The translations under genes were made by a program, and so were the position numbers. Shown here piece by piece: positions 1 to 5,393 of a stretch of 5,979 nucleotides of DNA. How positions within the stretch are numbered: the stretch's first letter is position 1; each line of letters begins with the position of its first letter. The notes under the pieces were generated by a model, which saw only the letters and a list, made by a program, of their open reading frames with translations, was not told the DNA's origin and did not search any database. The stretch comes from CAYXWM01 sp964392115 (lineage in GTDB: Bacteria > Bacillota > Clostridia > Lachnospirales > WRBF01): assembly GCA_964392115.1 (NCBI GenBank), contig CAYMOU010000118.1, positions 1 to 5,979 on the forward strand, in the 5' to 3' direction.

Positions 1-30
1 TAGGTTGTTTTTTTTGCTAAACGAAAACAT
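1..30 (-). CDS. Possible 5' end of a gene leaving the left edge (partial)
   Basis: On the minus strand an ATG at 28-30 opens a frame with no stop up to the window edge, reading MFSFSKKNNL. A good ribosome binding site, GAGGTGG, sits seven bases upstream (core GAGG at 38-41), which is the main reason to believe this is a real start. A near-consensus promoter about 330 bases upstream (366-394) points the same way. Ten residues are too few to assign a family. The short aromatic and then lysine-rich start is compatible with a cytosolic protein, but I do not assign a function. Confidence 0.5.
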   Translation of the reverse strand, partial: MFSFSKKNNL

Positions 31-359
31 TTTACCACCTCACAAACTAGATTTCTTGAATACCGATTCCAATAAATTTTTTGAAAAGAATAAAAACAGC
101 TGCGAGCAATTTTGCCGGCAGTAAATACTTTTTCACAGACACCTTTATGAACTTTATAATCCGAAAAAAATGACGGAATGAAACAACGGGGCATCTGTAG
201 ACTATGTATAAAATTATGGAATAAGTATAAGCATTTTGTAACTTTCTTATTAAGGGTTGTTACCGCCCTTGTCGTTATATGTAAACTAAATTTACCCACA
301 TGGATTATGAATGTGAATTTTACCCAAAACGGTCGAAACCGTGCTTGTTCTGTTGCTAT
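31..359 (-). promoter_or_regulatory. Long 5' leader of the left-edge gene
   Basis: About 330 bases lie between the predicted start site of the minus-strand promoter and the ATG at 30. No convincing coding frame is seen. Short inverted repeats appear in transcript order: ACGGT-UUCG-ACCGU (about 323-336), CACAT/ATGTG arms (297-315), AAGGG/CCCUU arms (252-270), and a larger hairpin with a U tract at 91-121. A leader this long and folded suggests post-initiation control such as attenuation. I did not recognise a T-box or any known riboswitch core. Confidence 0.35.
91..121 (-). terminator. Terminator-like hairpin (possible attenuator) in the leader
   Basis: On the minus strand, positions 121-100 form a hairpin: CTGC and GCAG pair at the base, then a C:C mismatch, then GGCAA pairs with TTGCT (one G-U pair). 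It is followed by CTG and a run of five U (96-92). It lies inside the transcribed leader, about 60 bases before the ATG, so it would act as an attenuator rather than as the end of a gene. The mismatch and the three-base gap before the U run make it moderate in strength. Confidence 0.4.
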
Positions 360-365
360 TACTTA

Positions 366-394
366 ATTGTAAACAAAACCGCTTATTGTGTCAA
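366..394 (-). promoter_or_regulatory. Sigma-A type promoter towards the left-edge gene
   Basis: The minus strand reads TTGACA (394-389), a 17-base spacer, then TACAAT (371-366). This is a perfect -35 box and a five-of-six -10 box at the optimal spacing. The predicted start site is near 359. The only gene downstream on this strand is the one starting at 30. Confidence 0.65.
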
Positions 395-753
395 GAAAAA
401 ACCAATCTTTTTATTTGGAAGGAAATATCATACGTAGGGAATCGGGCTTGTTTTCTACAATATTTTTAATGACAATAGTGATGACTTGTGAAAAATAAGG
501 GAATATCCCTATAATTTTGTCAACCTGAACAAAACAGCACCATAACAACTATATGTATTATTAAAGACTTGTGTGAAAACCGGGTTGAGATTTAGACTGT
601 TATGAGAATAAAGAAAGAATTTGACCGTTACGGGCTAACGATATGTTTTGAGTTTATGCGAATACGGTCTTGATTGACCATGAAATGAAATTAACGGGAA
701 AAATGAATTTTTATGCAGCCTGAAAAATGATAAACAAAAATTGTATCAGTATT
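395..753. other. Gene-free stretch
   Basis: No coding frame with a ribosome binding site is seen on either strand. Apart from the promoter-like sequence at 486-515, the stretch holds a small inverted repeat, CGTTA-CGGGC-TAACG (626-640). A GACCGT/ACGGTC pair of arms (623-628 with 664-669) would compete with that hairpin. A minus-strand TTGACA (523-518) lacks a matching -10 box. The sequence is AT-rich and looks intergenic, with no sign of a decayed gene. Confidence 0.5.
486..515 (+). promoter_or_regulatory. Promoter-like sequence with an inverted repeat in its spacer
   Basis: The plus strand has a perfect TATAAT at 510-515 and a weaker TTGTGA at 486-491, 18 bases apart. The spacer carries an inverted repeat, AGGGA-ATA-TCCCT (498-510), abutting the -10 box, where a repressor could bind. 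A start near 522 is predicted. Downstream there is no coding frame, only the terminator at 754-787. AT-rich DNA gives such boxes by chance, so confidence is limited. Confidence 0.3.
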
Positions 754-787
754 AAAAACCCCCAAAGCATAAGGTTTTGGGGGTTTT
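754..787 (-). terminator. Bidirectional intrinsic terminator after rpsI
   Basis: AAAACCCCCAAA (755-766) pairs with TTTGGGGGTTTT (776-787) around a nine-base loop, giving a 12-bp stem flanked by A and T runs. On the minus strand it lies 15 bases beyond the rpsI stop codon and ends in a U run, so it closes the rplM-rpsI operon. The symmetric flanks mean it could also stop plus-strand transcripts. Confidence 0.9.
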
Positions 788-802
788 GTATAAAGAAAAA
801 AA

Positions 803-1195
803 TTATCTTTTTGAGAACTGGGGTGCTCTACGAGCGCCTTTAAGGCCGTATTTTTTACGTTCTTTCATACGAGGGTCACGGGTAAGGAAACCTGCTTTTT
901 TAAGAGAGGGACGGAAATCTGCGTCTGCCTCAAGCAAAGCACGAGAGATACCGTGGCGGATTGCGCCTGCTTGACCTGTAAAACCGCCGCCGAATACATT
1001 TACTTTAACATCAAATTTGCCTTCGGAACCTGTAAGTTCGAGGGGTTGTCTGATGATGAGTTTAAGAGTTTCGAGACCGAAATATTCGTCGATGTCACGT
1101 TTGTTGATGGTGATTTTGCCTGTGCCGGGAGTAAGGTATACTCTGGCTACAGAGCTTTTACGACGACCTGTACCGTAATATCTTGCAACTGACAT
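803..1195 (-). CDS. rpsI: 30S ribosomal protein S9
   Basis: S9 is a small-subunit ribosomal protein whose basic C-terminal tail reaches the P-site tRNA. The 130-residue product has the family hallmarks: the N-terminal GTGRRKSSVARV block (residues 8-19), the GGGFTGQAGAIRHGISRAL segment (69-87), and the basic C terminus with KERKKYGLKGARR (111-123) ending in SKR. The length is the normal bacterial one. The ATG is preceded by a perfect AGGAGG (1205-1210) nine bases upstream. It is the second gene of an operon, 20 bases after rplM, and ends just before a strong terminator. No unusual residues are seen, and the identification is secure. Confidence 0.98.
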   Translation of the reverse strand: MSVARYYGTGRRKSSVARVYLTPGTGKITINKRDIDEYFGLETLKLIIRQPLELTGSEGKFDVKVNVFGGGFTGQAGAIRHGISRALLEADADFRPSLKKAGFLTRDPRMKERKKYGLKGARRAPQFSKR

Positions 1196-1215
1196 TAATG
1201 TTTTCCTCCTTTCAA

Positions 1216-1653
1216 TCAGTACTTAATTTCCAAAGCTTCGGGTTGTTGGGCTTGGTGTTTGTGAGTTTCGCCCGCGTAAACATGAAGCTTTTTCAATGAT
1301 GTACGTCCGATGGTGTTTTTGGGCAACATGCCTTTAACCGCATGGATAATTACTTCTTCGGGTTTCTTTTCCATCATTTCACGCAGAGTCACTTCTTTCA
1401 AGTGGCCTGTGTAACCTGAATGGCGTCTGTAAAGTTTTTGTTCTACCTTTTTACCGGTAACTTTGATTTTTTCGGCATTAACAACAATTACGTTGTCGCC
1501 CGCATCAACGTTGGGTTGGAAGATGGGTTTGTGTTTGCCTCTTAAAATTCTGGCAATTTCAGAAGACAAACGACCAAGGGTATGACCTGTCGCGTCTATA
1601 ACATACCATTTTCTGGTAATTTCTGCAGGCTTTGTTATAAAGGTGGTACGCAT
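1216..1653 (-). CDS. rplM: 50S ribosomal protein L13
   Basis: L13 is an early-assembling large-subunit protein that binds 23S rRNA. The 145-residue product begins with the RKWYVIDATGHTLGRLSS block (residues 14-31). It continues with the VDAGDNVIVVNAEKI strand region (49-63) and carries the diagnostic VKGMLPKNTIGR (106-117) and LKKLHVYAGETHKHQAQQPE (120-139) segments near the C terminus. The length is typical. The start is supported by AAGGAGG (1661-1667), seven bases before the ATG. It is the promoter-proximal gene of the rplM-rpsI operon and follows a leader of about 200 nt, so its expression may be controlled after transcription initiation. Confidence 0.98.
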   Translation of the reverse strand: MRTTFITKPAEITRKWYVIDATGHTLGRLSSEIARILRGKHKPIFQPNVDAGDNVIVVNAEKIKVTGKKVEQKLYRRHSGYTGHLKEVTLREMMEKKPEEVIIHAVKGMLPKNTIGRTSLKKLHVYAGETHKHQAQQPEALEIKY

Positions 1654-1857
1654 TTTGTTTCCTCCTTATTCCATATAAAAACCCGGGGCTAACGGATTTA
1701 TAAGTGGCAAAATAATGTTGATTTAACGGGGCTTTTACCCCTACATGACGAGCCGCATAACACGGCTATCATCTGAATTTTTAACAAATAGTGCCCGGTT
1801 TAACCGGCCACAGTGTTTTCTTTATGTTCGAATAATATCCGTCTATTCTTTTTCAAC
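1654..1857 (-). promoter_or_regulatory. Structured 5' leader of rplM-rpsI (candidate ribosomal-protein leader)
   Basis: About 204 nt separate the predicted start site from the rplM ATG. Three hairpins follow in transcript order. The first is GUG-G-CCGGU-UAA-ACCGG-G-CAC (1811-1791). The second is AUGAU-AGCCG, a UGUUAUG loop, then CGGCU-c-GUCAU with one bulged C (1772-1745). The third is GGGG-UAAAAG-CCCC (1741-1728). Near the ribosome binding site lies GCCCCGGG followed by UUUUU (1689-1677), which resembles the falling arm of a terminator. Part of it can pair with AACCGGGC of the first hairpin, so alternative folds are possible. Autogenous L13 leaders are known in Bacillota; whether this one matches that class cannot be decided by eye. 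Confidence 0.5.
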
Positions 1858-1863
1858 TTTGTA

Positions 1864-1892
1864 ATTATACTAATATTTACTTTCTATGTCAA
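1864..1892 (-). promoter_or_regulatory. Consensus promoter of rplM-rpsI
   Basis: The minus strand carries TTGACA (1892-1887), exactly 17 bases, then TATAAT (1869-1864). Both boxes match the housekeeping consensus perfectly, as expected for ribosomal protein genes. Transcription should begin near 1857. Confidence 0.9.
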
Positions 1893-2068
1893 CATCTTTT
1901 GCAAAGGCTTTTGCGTAAAAATCCCGGAATTTTCAGGCATTGTGCAGGTAATGATGAAAAAATCCGCTATTTTGAAATTTGTTGCAACAGGTGAAAAATC
2001 AGGTGCAATCCGCCTCATGGTTAATTTATTTTGATTTGACGCAATGTTATTTGCACAATCTTAGCCTG

Positions 2069-2079
2069 TATGGTATAAT
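2069..2079 (+). promoter_or_regulatory. Extended -10 promoter of lspA-rluD
   Basis: TATGGTATAAT matches the extended -10 consensus (TRTGN plus TATAAT) perfectly. The -35 region is weak: TTGCAC at 2051-2056 with a 17-base spacer, or TTTGCA with 18. That fits an extended -10 promoter, which tolerates a poor -35. A start near 2086 gives a leader of about 110 nt before lspA. Confidence 0.7.
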
Positions 2080-2139
2080 AACCGGAGTTAATGCCAAAAA
2101 TTTGTAAGTACGATTATCTTTCGTAGCTCGGTGTACCGG

Positions 2140-2163
2140 TCGGCAAAGTTTTATTCTTTCCGA
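2140..2163 (+). other. Hairpin in the lspA leader
   Basis: TCGG-c-AAAG (2140-2148) can pair with CTTT-CCGA (2156-2163) around a seven-base AT-rich loop, with one bulged C. It ends 33 bases before the lspA ATG and has no U run, so it is not a terminator. Its role, if any, is unknown. Confidence 0.25.
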
Positions 2164-2196
2164 GAGCCGCATAACCCGAAACAGATTGGAGCAAAT

Positions 2197-2709
2197 ATGA
2201 AGAATACTGTCAGATTCATTCAAATTTCACTTTTTGTGTTGCTGATTGCATTGGACCAATACACCAAATATATAGCCGTTACTTATCTGAAACCCATAGG
2301 CTCTCTGCCTGTAATTAACGGGGTTTTGGGCTTGACCTACGTTACCAACGAAGGTGCCGCCTTTGGGATTTTCCAAGGTGGACGGTGGTTTTTTGTAATC
2401 GTAACTTCTATTGTTCTTCTTGCAATTGTTTATTACTATTTTAAACTGCCGGACGGTAAGATTTATCGCAGTGTAAAAGCCGCCTTGGCTGTTATTTCTG
2501 CCGGTGCCGTGGGTAATGTTTTAGACCGTCTTTTCAATGCCGACGGCAAAGTAATAGACTTTTTGGAAGTGCAGTTTATAAAATTCCCGGTGTTTAATCT
2601 GGCGGATGTTTATGTGGTGGTGGGCACTATAGCCCTTGCCTTTATGCTGATTTTTATGATGAAAAACGAATCACGAGATGCTTTAAGCATAGCGGAAAAA
2701 GAGATTTAA
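2197..2709 (+). CDS. lspA: Lipoprotein signal peptidase (signal peptidase II)
   Basis: LspA is the membrane aspartyl protease that removes the signal peptide of prolipoproteins after diacylglyceryl transfer. With the ATG at 2197 the product is 170 residues, a normal length. Visible features are a first membrane segment with LDQYTK (residues 19-24), the NEGAAFG motif (51-57), a second and third hydrophobic segment, GNVLDR with catalytic Asp110, FNLADVYV with catalytic Asp137, and a final membrane helix. I chose this ATG because GGAG (2188-2191) precedes it. The frame extends upstream to a GTG at 2131, but that adds a charged, non-conserved stretch and would start inside the leader hairpin region. 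It is the first gene of an operon with the pseudouridine synthase. Confidence 0.96.
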   Translation: MKNTVRFIQISLFVLLIALDQYTKYIAVTYLKPIGSLPVINGVLGLTYVTNEGAAFGIFQGGRWFFVIVTSIVLLAIVYYYFKLPDGKIYRSVKAALAVISAGAVGNVLDRLFNADGKVIDFLEVQFIKFPVFNLADVYVVVGTIALAFMLIFMMKNESRDALSIAEKEI

Positions 2710-2710
2710 T

Positions 2711-3619
2711 ATGTACGAATTCACGGTCACCGAAAACGAAAGTTCAAAAAGACTGGATTTATTTTTAACGGAAAAACTGCCCGAATACTCTCGTTCAGCC
2801 TTGGCTAAAATGATAGCCGAAGATTTGGTTTGGGTAAATGGCAAGCTGAAAAAAGCCAATTATAAAATTTCCACAGGAGACAAAATAAGTCTCGCACCGC
2901 CGGAACCGGTAAGCCTTGACGTAAAGCCGGAAGATATTCCGCTGGATATTTTATACGAGGACAAGCATCTTATAGTTTTAAACAAGCCCCAAGGCAGGGT
3001 TGTACATCCGGCTCCCGGGCATTATTCCGGAACCTTGGTGAACGCCTTGCTTTATCATTGCAAAGGTCAGCTATCCGGAATAAACGGAGTAATGCGACCG
3101 GGCATAGTTCATCGTATAGACAAGGATACCTCCGGGGTACTGATGGTTGCCAAAACAGAGCAGGCACATAAAGACCTTGCCCTACAACTGGCGGAACACA
3201 GCATTACAAGGGTATACAACGCCTTGGTCTACAACAACGTAAAAAAAGACAGCGGCAGCATTTCCGCTCCCTTAGGACGAAACCCCAAAGACAGGCTGAA
3301 AATGGCAATAGTACCTACCGGCAAACCTGCCGTCACCCATTACAGCGTTTTAGAACGACTGGGAAAATACACCCACGTAGAGCTTAAACTGGAAACCGGT
3401 CGCACTCATCAAATTCGGGTACATATGACAAGCCTGGGCCATCCTCTGTTGGGAGACAGCGTTTACGGCGGTTCAACCAATCCCTTTAAATTACAAGGGC
3501 AAGCCTTACACGCCCGAATACTGGGCTTTGTTCATCCTACCGAAAACAAATACATGGAATTTGAAGCACCCTTGCCGGATTATTTCGTAAGTTTATTGCA
3601 AAAATTAAGAGAGTTATAA
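2711..3619 (+). CDS. RluD-family 23S rRNA pseudouridine synthase
   Basis: This enzyme isomerises specific uridines to pseudouridine in RNA; RluD-type members act on large-subunit rRNA. The 302-residue product has an S4-like RNA-binding domain at about residues 11-60, then the catalytic domain. That domain shows LNKPQGRVVHPAPG (90-103), the active-site block HRIDKDTSG (134-142) with catalytic Asp137, GRTHQIRVHM (230-239) and LGDSVYGG (247-254). The start codon lies one base after the lspA stop and has only a weak purine-rich site (AAAGAGAT), so translation is probably coupled. Bacillota genomes usually carry several RluA/RluD paralogues, so the exact target uridines cannot be assigned. The position next to lspA matches the gene often called ylyB. 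Confidence 0.95.
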   Translation: MYEFTVTENESSKRLDLFLTEKLPEYSRSALAKMIAEDLVWVNGKLKKANYKISTGDKISLAPPEPVSLDVKPEDIPLDILYEDKHLIVLNKPQGRVVHPAPGHYSGTLVNALLYHCKGQLSGINGVMRPGIVHRIDKDTSGVLMVAKTEQAHKDLALQLAEHSITRVYNALVYNNVKKDSGSISAPLGRNPKDRLKMAIVPTGKPAVTHYSVLERLGKYTHVELKLETGRTHQIRVHMTSLGHPLLGDSVYGGSTNPFKLQGQALHARILGFVHPTENKYMEFEAPLPDYFVSLLQKLREL

Positions 3620-3669
3620 AAGTATTAAATATTTGGGAAAGCCTTAGAACTTCCCGAATTTATACATAC

Positions 3670-3698
3670 AAAAGGTTTGGGACATCCCAAACCTTTTT
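3670..3698. terminator. Bidirectional terminator between convergent genes
   Basis: AAAAGGTTTGGG (3670-3681) pairs perfectly with CCCAAACCTTTT (3686-3697) around the four-base loop ACAT. The 12-bp stem is flanked by A and T runs, so it can end the lspA-rluD transcript (plus) and the ferredoxin-like gene (minus), whose stop codon is 11 bases away. Confidence 0.93.
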
Positions 3699-3708
3699 AC
3701 TACCTTTG

Positions 3709-4287
3709 TTATAAAATATTACCATGAATACCCACTGTGGTCACTTCACAGGGTATATCTTTACCGCAATTTTGAAGTGCTGTTTGTACGGCTCTTTCCA
3801 AGCCGGTACAGCAGGGTACTTCCATTTTTACTACGCTAACCGATTTTATGCTGTTTTCTCGGAAAATAGCCGCCAGTTTTTCGCTGTAATCGGCTTGATC
3901 AAGCTTAGGGCAACCTATAAGCACTATTTTGCCCTTGGCGAATTTATCCGAAAATCCTCGGTAGGCAAAGGCTGTACAATCAGCCGCTATAAGAAGGTCT
4001 GCATCTGCAAAATGCGGGCTTGATACAGGAATAAGCTTAATTTGTATGGGCCAGTTTTCCAAGGCCTCGTCGGTGGTTTTGGCTTGCGGTTCTTCTTCTC
4101 CGCCTTCAAAGCTAATGGCTCCTACCGGGCATACCGGCAAGCAGTTGCCCAAACCGTCGCAGTAATCTTCTCTTACCACTTTCGCTTTGCCGTCCACCAA
4201 TTCTATAACCGATTCATGACAGGCAGACACGCATAATCCACAACCTACGCACAAGTCTTCATCTATGTTAATTCTTTTTTTACTCAT
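3709..4287 (-). CDS. Two-cluster ferredoxin-like protein with a cysteine-rich C-terminal domain
   Basis: The 192-residue product is probably a cytosolic electron carrier or redox partner. The N-terminal 60 residues form a bacterial ferredoxin fold. The first motif is the complete CVGCGLCVSAC (Cys13, 16, 19, 23). The second is CDGLGNCLPVCP (Cys43, 49, 53), which lacks the usual second cysteine, Leu46 standing in its place. That site may therefore hold a [3Fe-4S] cluster. The C-terminal domain (about 78-192) has scattered cysteines at 104, 126, 159, 160, 174 and 180, including GCPKLD and EVPCC. I chose the ATG at 4287 because AGGAGAG (4294-4300) lies six bases upstream; a longer frame to 4344 would overlap the divergent gene. 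From memory, this protein type accompanies Crp/Fnr regulators and hybrid cluster protein genes in clostridia. Its biochemical role is not established. Confidence 0.88.
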   Translation of the reverse strand: MSKKRINIDEDLCVGCGLCVSACHESVIELVDGKAKVVREDYCDGLGNCLPVCPVGAISFEGGEEEPQAKTTDEALENWPIQIKLIPVSSPHFADADLLIAADCTAFAYRGFSDKFAKGKIVLIGCPKLDQADYSEKLAAIFRENSIKSVSVVKMEVPCCTGLERAVQTALQNCGKDIPCEVTTVGIHGNIL

Positions 4288-4326
4288 TATTTTCTCTCCT
4301 TTTTGGATTAGATTCAGAGGTGATTT
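4288..4326. promoter_or_regulatory. 39-base gap between divergent ferredoxin and regulator genes
   Basis: The gap holds both ribosome binding sites and little else: AGGAGAG for the minus-strand gene (4294-4300) and AGAGG for the plus-strand gene (4316-4320). It is too short to contain two promoters, so at least one must lie inside the opposite coding region. I found no convincing -35/-10 pair or operator there by eye. Confidence 0.5.
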
Positions 4327-4998
4327 ATGTTTCACGTATTGCAAAAAACAGCCCTGTTTAAAGATGTGCCTCCCGATGATTTGAAAATAATGCTTGCTTG
4401 TTTAAACGGAATTACCAGAACATATAAAAGGAACAACTACATCATTCGTGCGGATGACCCCATTAATCTTGTAGGCATTATTCTATCAGGCAAAGCACAG
4501 GTTTTAAAGCACAGTATCAGCGGCACAAACACCATAATTTCCGAACTGGGTGTGTGTGATATATTTGCGGAATCCTACGTTTGTGCCGGGGTAAGCAAAA
4601 GCCCGGTAAGCGTGTACACCATAACGGAAACTCAGGTGTATTTTCTGGATTACAAGCGAATAATCACCGTTTGCACCTCTGCCTGCGGGCATCATGTGAA
4701 GCTTATAGAAAATATGCTTAAATTGATAGCACATAAAAATATTTCGCTGAACAAAAAACTGGAGTTTATTTCCAAACGCACCATCAGAGAGCGTCTGCTG
4801 GCCTATCTGGAGTTTCATGCACAAAATTCCGCCTCAGGTGATTTTAGCATACCCTTTAACCGTACACAACTGGCGGATTATCTCTGCGCTGACAGAAGCG
4901 CCCTTACCAGAGAGTTGTATAAGTTGCAAGAGGAAGGTTTGGTGGAGTTTGAAAAAAATAAATTCCGGCTGTTGTATTTTGGGGATATTGATAAATAA
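4327..4998 (+). CDS. Crp/Fnr-family transcriptional regulator
   Basis: A 223-residue cytosolic regulator with an N-terminal cyclic-nucleotide-binding-like sensor domain (about 10-125), a dimerisation helix (about 125-150) and a C-terminal winged helix (about 150-217). The helix-turn-helix reads FNRTQLADYLCADRSALTRE (177-196). The sensor domain keeps the ILSGKAQVLK strand and GVCDIFAE turn but lacks the cAMP-binding RTA signature, so cAMP is an unlikely ligand. Cysteines at 25, 77, 86, 116, 120 and 187 could bind heme or an iron-sulfur cluster or sense redox state. In the recognition helix Ser191 replaces the glutamate used by CRP and FNR, so a different half-site is expected. AGAGG (4316-4320) supports the ATG. 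It is divergent from the ferredoxin-like gene, which I infer it controls; an HcpR-like role is possible but unproven. Confidence 0.92.
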   Translation: MFHVLQKTALFKDVPPDDLKIMLACLNGITRTYKRNNYIIRADDPINLVGIILSGKAQVLKHSISGTNTIISELGVCDIFAESYVCAGVSKSPVSVYTITETQVYFLDYKRIITVCTSACGHHVKLIENMLKLIAHKNISLNKKLEFISKRTIRERLLAYLEFHAQNSASGDFSIPFNRTQLADYLCADRSALTRELYKLQEEGLVEFEKNKFRLLYFGDIDK

Positions 4999-5051
4999 AC
5001 CATAAGAGAAATCACTGTGGGCAATCCAACCGCTATGATCTGCCGACTATA

Positions 5052-5070
5052 GGGCGAACTGTGTTCGCCC
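5052..5070. repeat. Perfect GGGCGAAC hairpin, possible dispersed palindromic element
   Basis: GGGCGAAC (5052-5059), TGT, then GTTCGCCC (5063-5070) form a perfect 8-bp stem in the gap after the regulator stop codon. Only four T follow it on the plus strand (GCTTTTCG), so it would be a weak terminator for the regulator gene. From memory, GGGCGAAC-type palindromes recur between genes in many Clostridia, which suggests a REP-like element. This window holds a single copy, so the repeat status is not shown here. Confidence 0.45.
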
Positions 5071-5120
5071 GCTTTTCGTCCTACAACAACACCGTGGTCA
5101 TATGCAGTTCTCTTTTATTA

Positions 5121-5378
5121 TCAAGCACCCTCCGCCTGTTTCGGCACAGACATCATCCTATTATACATTTCTTCGCCTACACATTCTTTGGCCTTTTCGC
5201 ACCATGCAATGCAGGATTGTATATTGTTCCAAGCCGTAAAATTGCACTTTTCACAATTGCTTGAAACTTCGTTGGAAAAAAGCTCTATTTCGCTGCCACA
5301 TTCGGGACAGGTTTTTATTTTTAAGGTGGGCGCTCCTTTTAGGCCTATAGAACCGGGGCAAGAGCTGAGTATTTTCAT
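5121..5378 (-). CDS. Small cysteine-rich, zinc-ribbon-like protein
   Basis: An 85-residue protein of unknown function with eight cysteines. CPECGSE (Cys24, Cys27) and CEKC (Cys42, Cys45) form a zinc-ribbon-like pair of knuckles. A second group follows in QSCIAWCEKAKECVG (Cys56, Cys60, Cys66), and Cys7 lies near the N terminus. The extra cysteines could bind a second metal or an iron-sulfur cluster. There is no membrane segment or signal peptide. The ATG at 5378 is chosen because AGGAG (5387-5391) lies eight bases upstream; an in-frame GTG at 5411 has no such site and would translate through a palindrome. From memory, similar C-terminal cysteine patterns occur in anaerobe proteins near hybrid cluster protein genes, but I cannot confirm this. 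Two symmetric sites upstream suggest regulated expression. Confidence 0.8.
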   Translation of the reverse strand: MKILSSCPGSIGLKGAPTLKIKTCPECGSEIELFSNEVSSNCEKCNFTAWNNIQSCIAWCEKAKECVGEEMYNRMMSVPKQAEGA

Positions 5379-5393
5379 TTGAAACACTCCTTT

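Noticed and set aside
97..130. BglG/LicT-type antiterminator target (TTACTG ... GGCAAAA) overlapping the left hairpin
   Set aside because: The gap between the two halves is two bases instead of about eight, so the required two-stem fold cannot form.
252..270. T-box-like AGGG(C)GGTA sequence in the left leader
   Set aside because: The conserved T-box continuation (ACCGCG) is absent, and the sequence only forms a short AAGGG/CCCTT hairpin far from the terminator-like element.
178..366. 62-residue plus-strand frame in the left gap
   Set aside because: It has no ribosome binding site and no recognisable domain, and it runs antisense through the leader of the left-edge gene.
1..750. Replication-origin-like DnaA boxes in the left gap
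   Set aside because: TTTACCCACA and several TTGTG-type stretches only loosely resemble the DnaA box, they are not clustered in one orientation, and no dnaA or dnaN gene is present.
1813..2034. 73-residue plus-strand frame upstream of lspA
   Set aside because: It overlaps the rplM promoter and leader in antisense, has no ribosome binding site and has a composition like translated AT-rich intergenic DNA.
1750..2175. 12-base direct repeat GAGCCGCATAAC at 1750-1761 and 2164-2175
   Set aside because: About one such match is expected by chance in a window of this length, and the first copy is part of a leader hairpin while the second is not.
2131..2196. GTG-initiated N-terminal extension of LspA
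   Set aside because: No ribosome binding site precedes the GTG, the added residues are not typical of the family, and the ATG at 2197 has GGAG at good spacing.
4320..4335. GTGA-N8-TCAC dyad over the regulator start codon as a CRP-type site
   Set aside because: CRP-family sites of this type need a six-base gap; with eight bases the half-sites are out of register, and part of the dyad is explained by the ribosome binding site and coding sequence.
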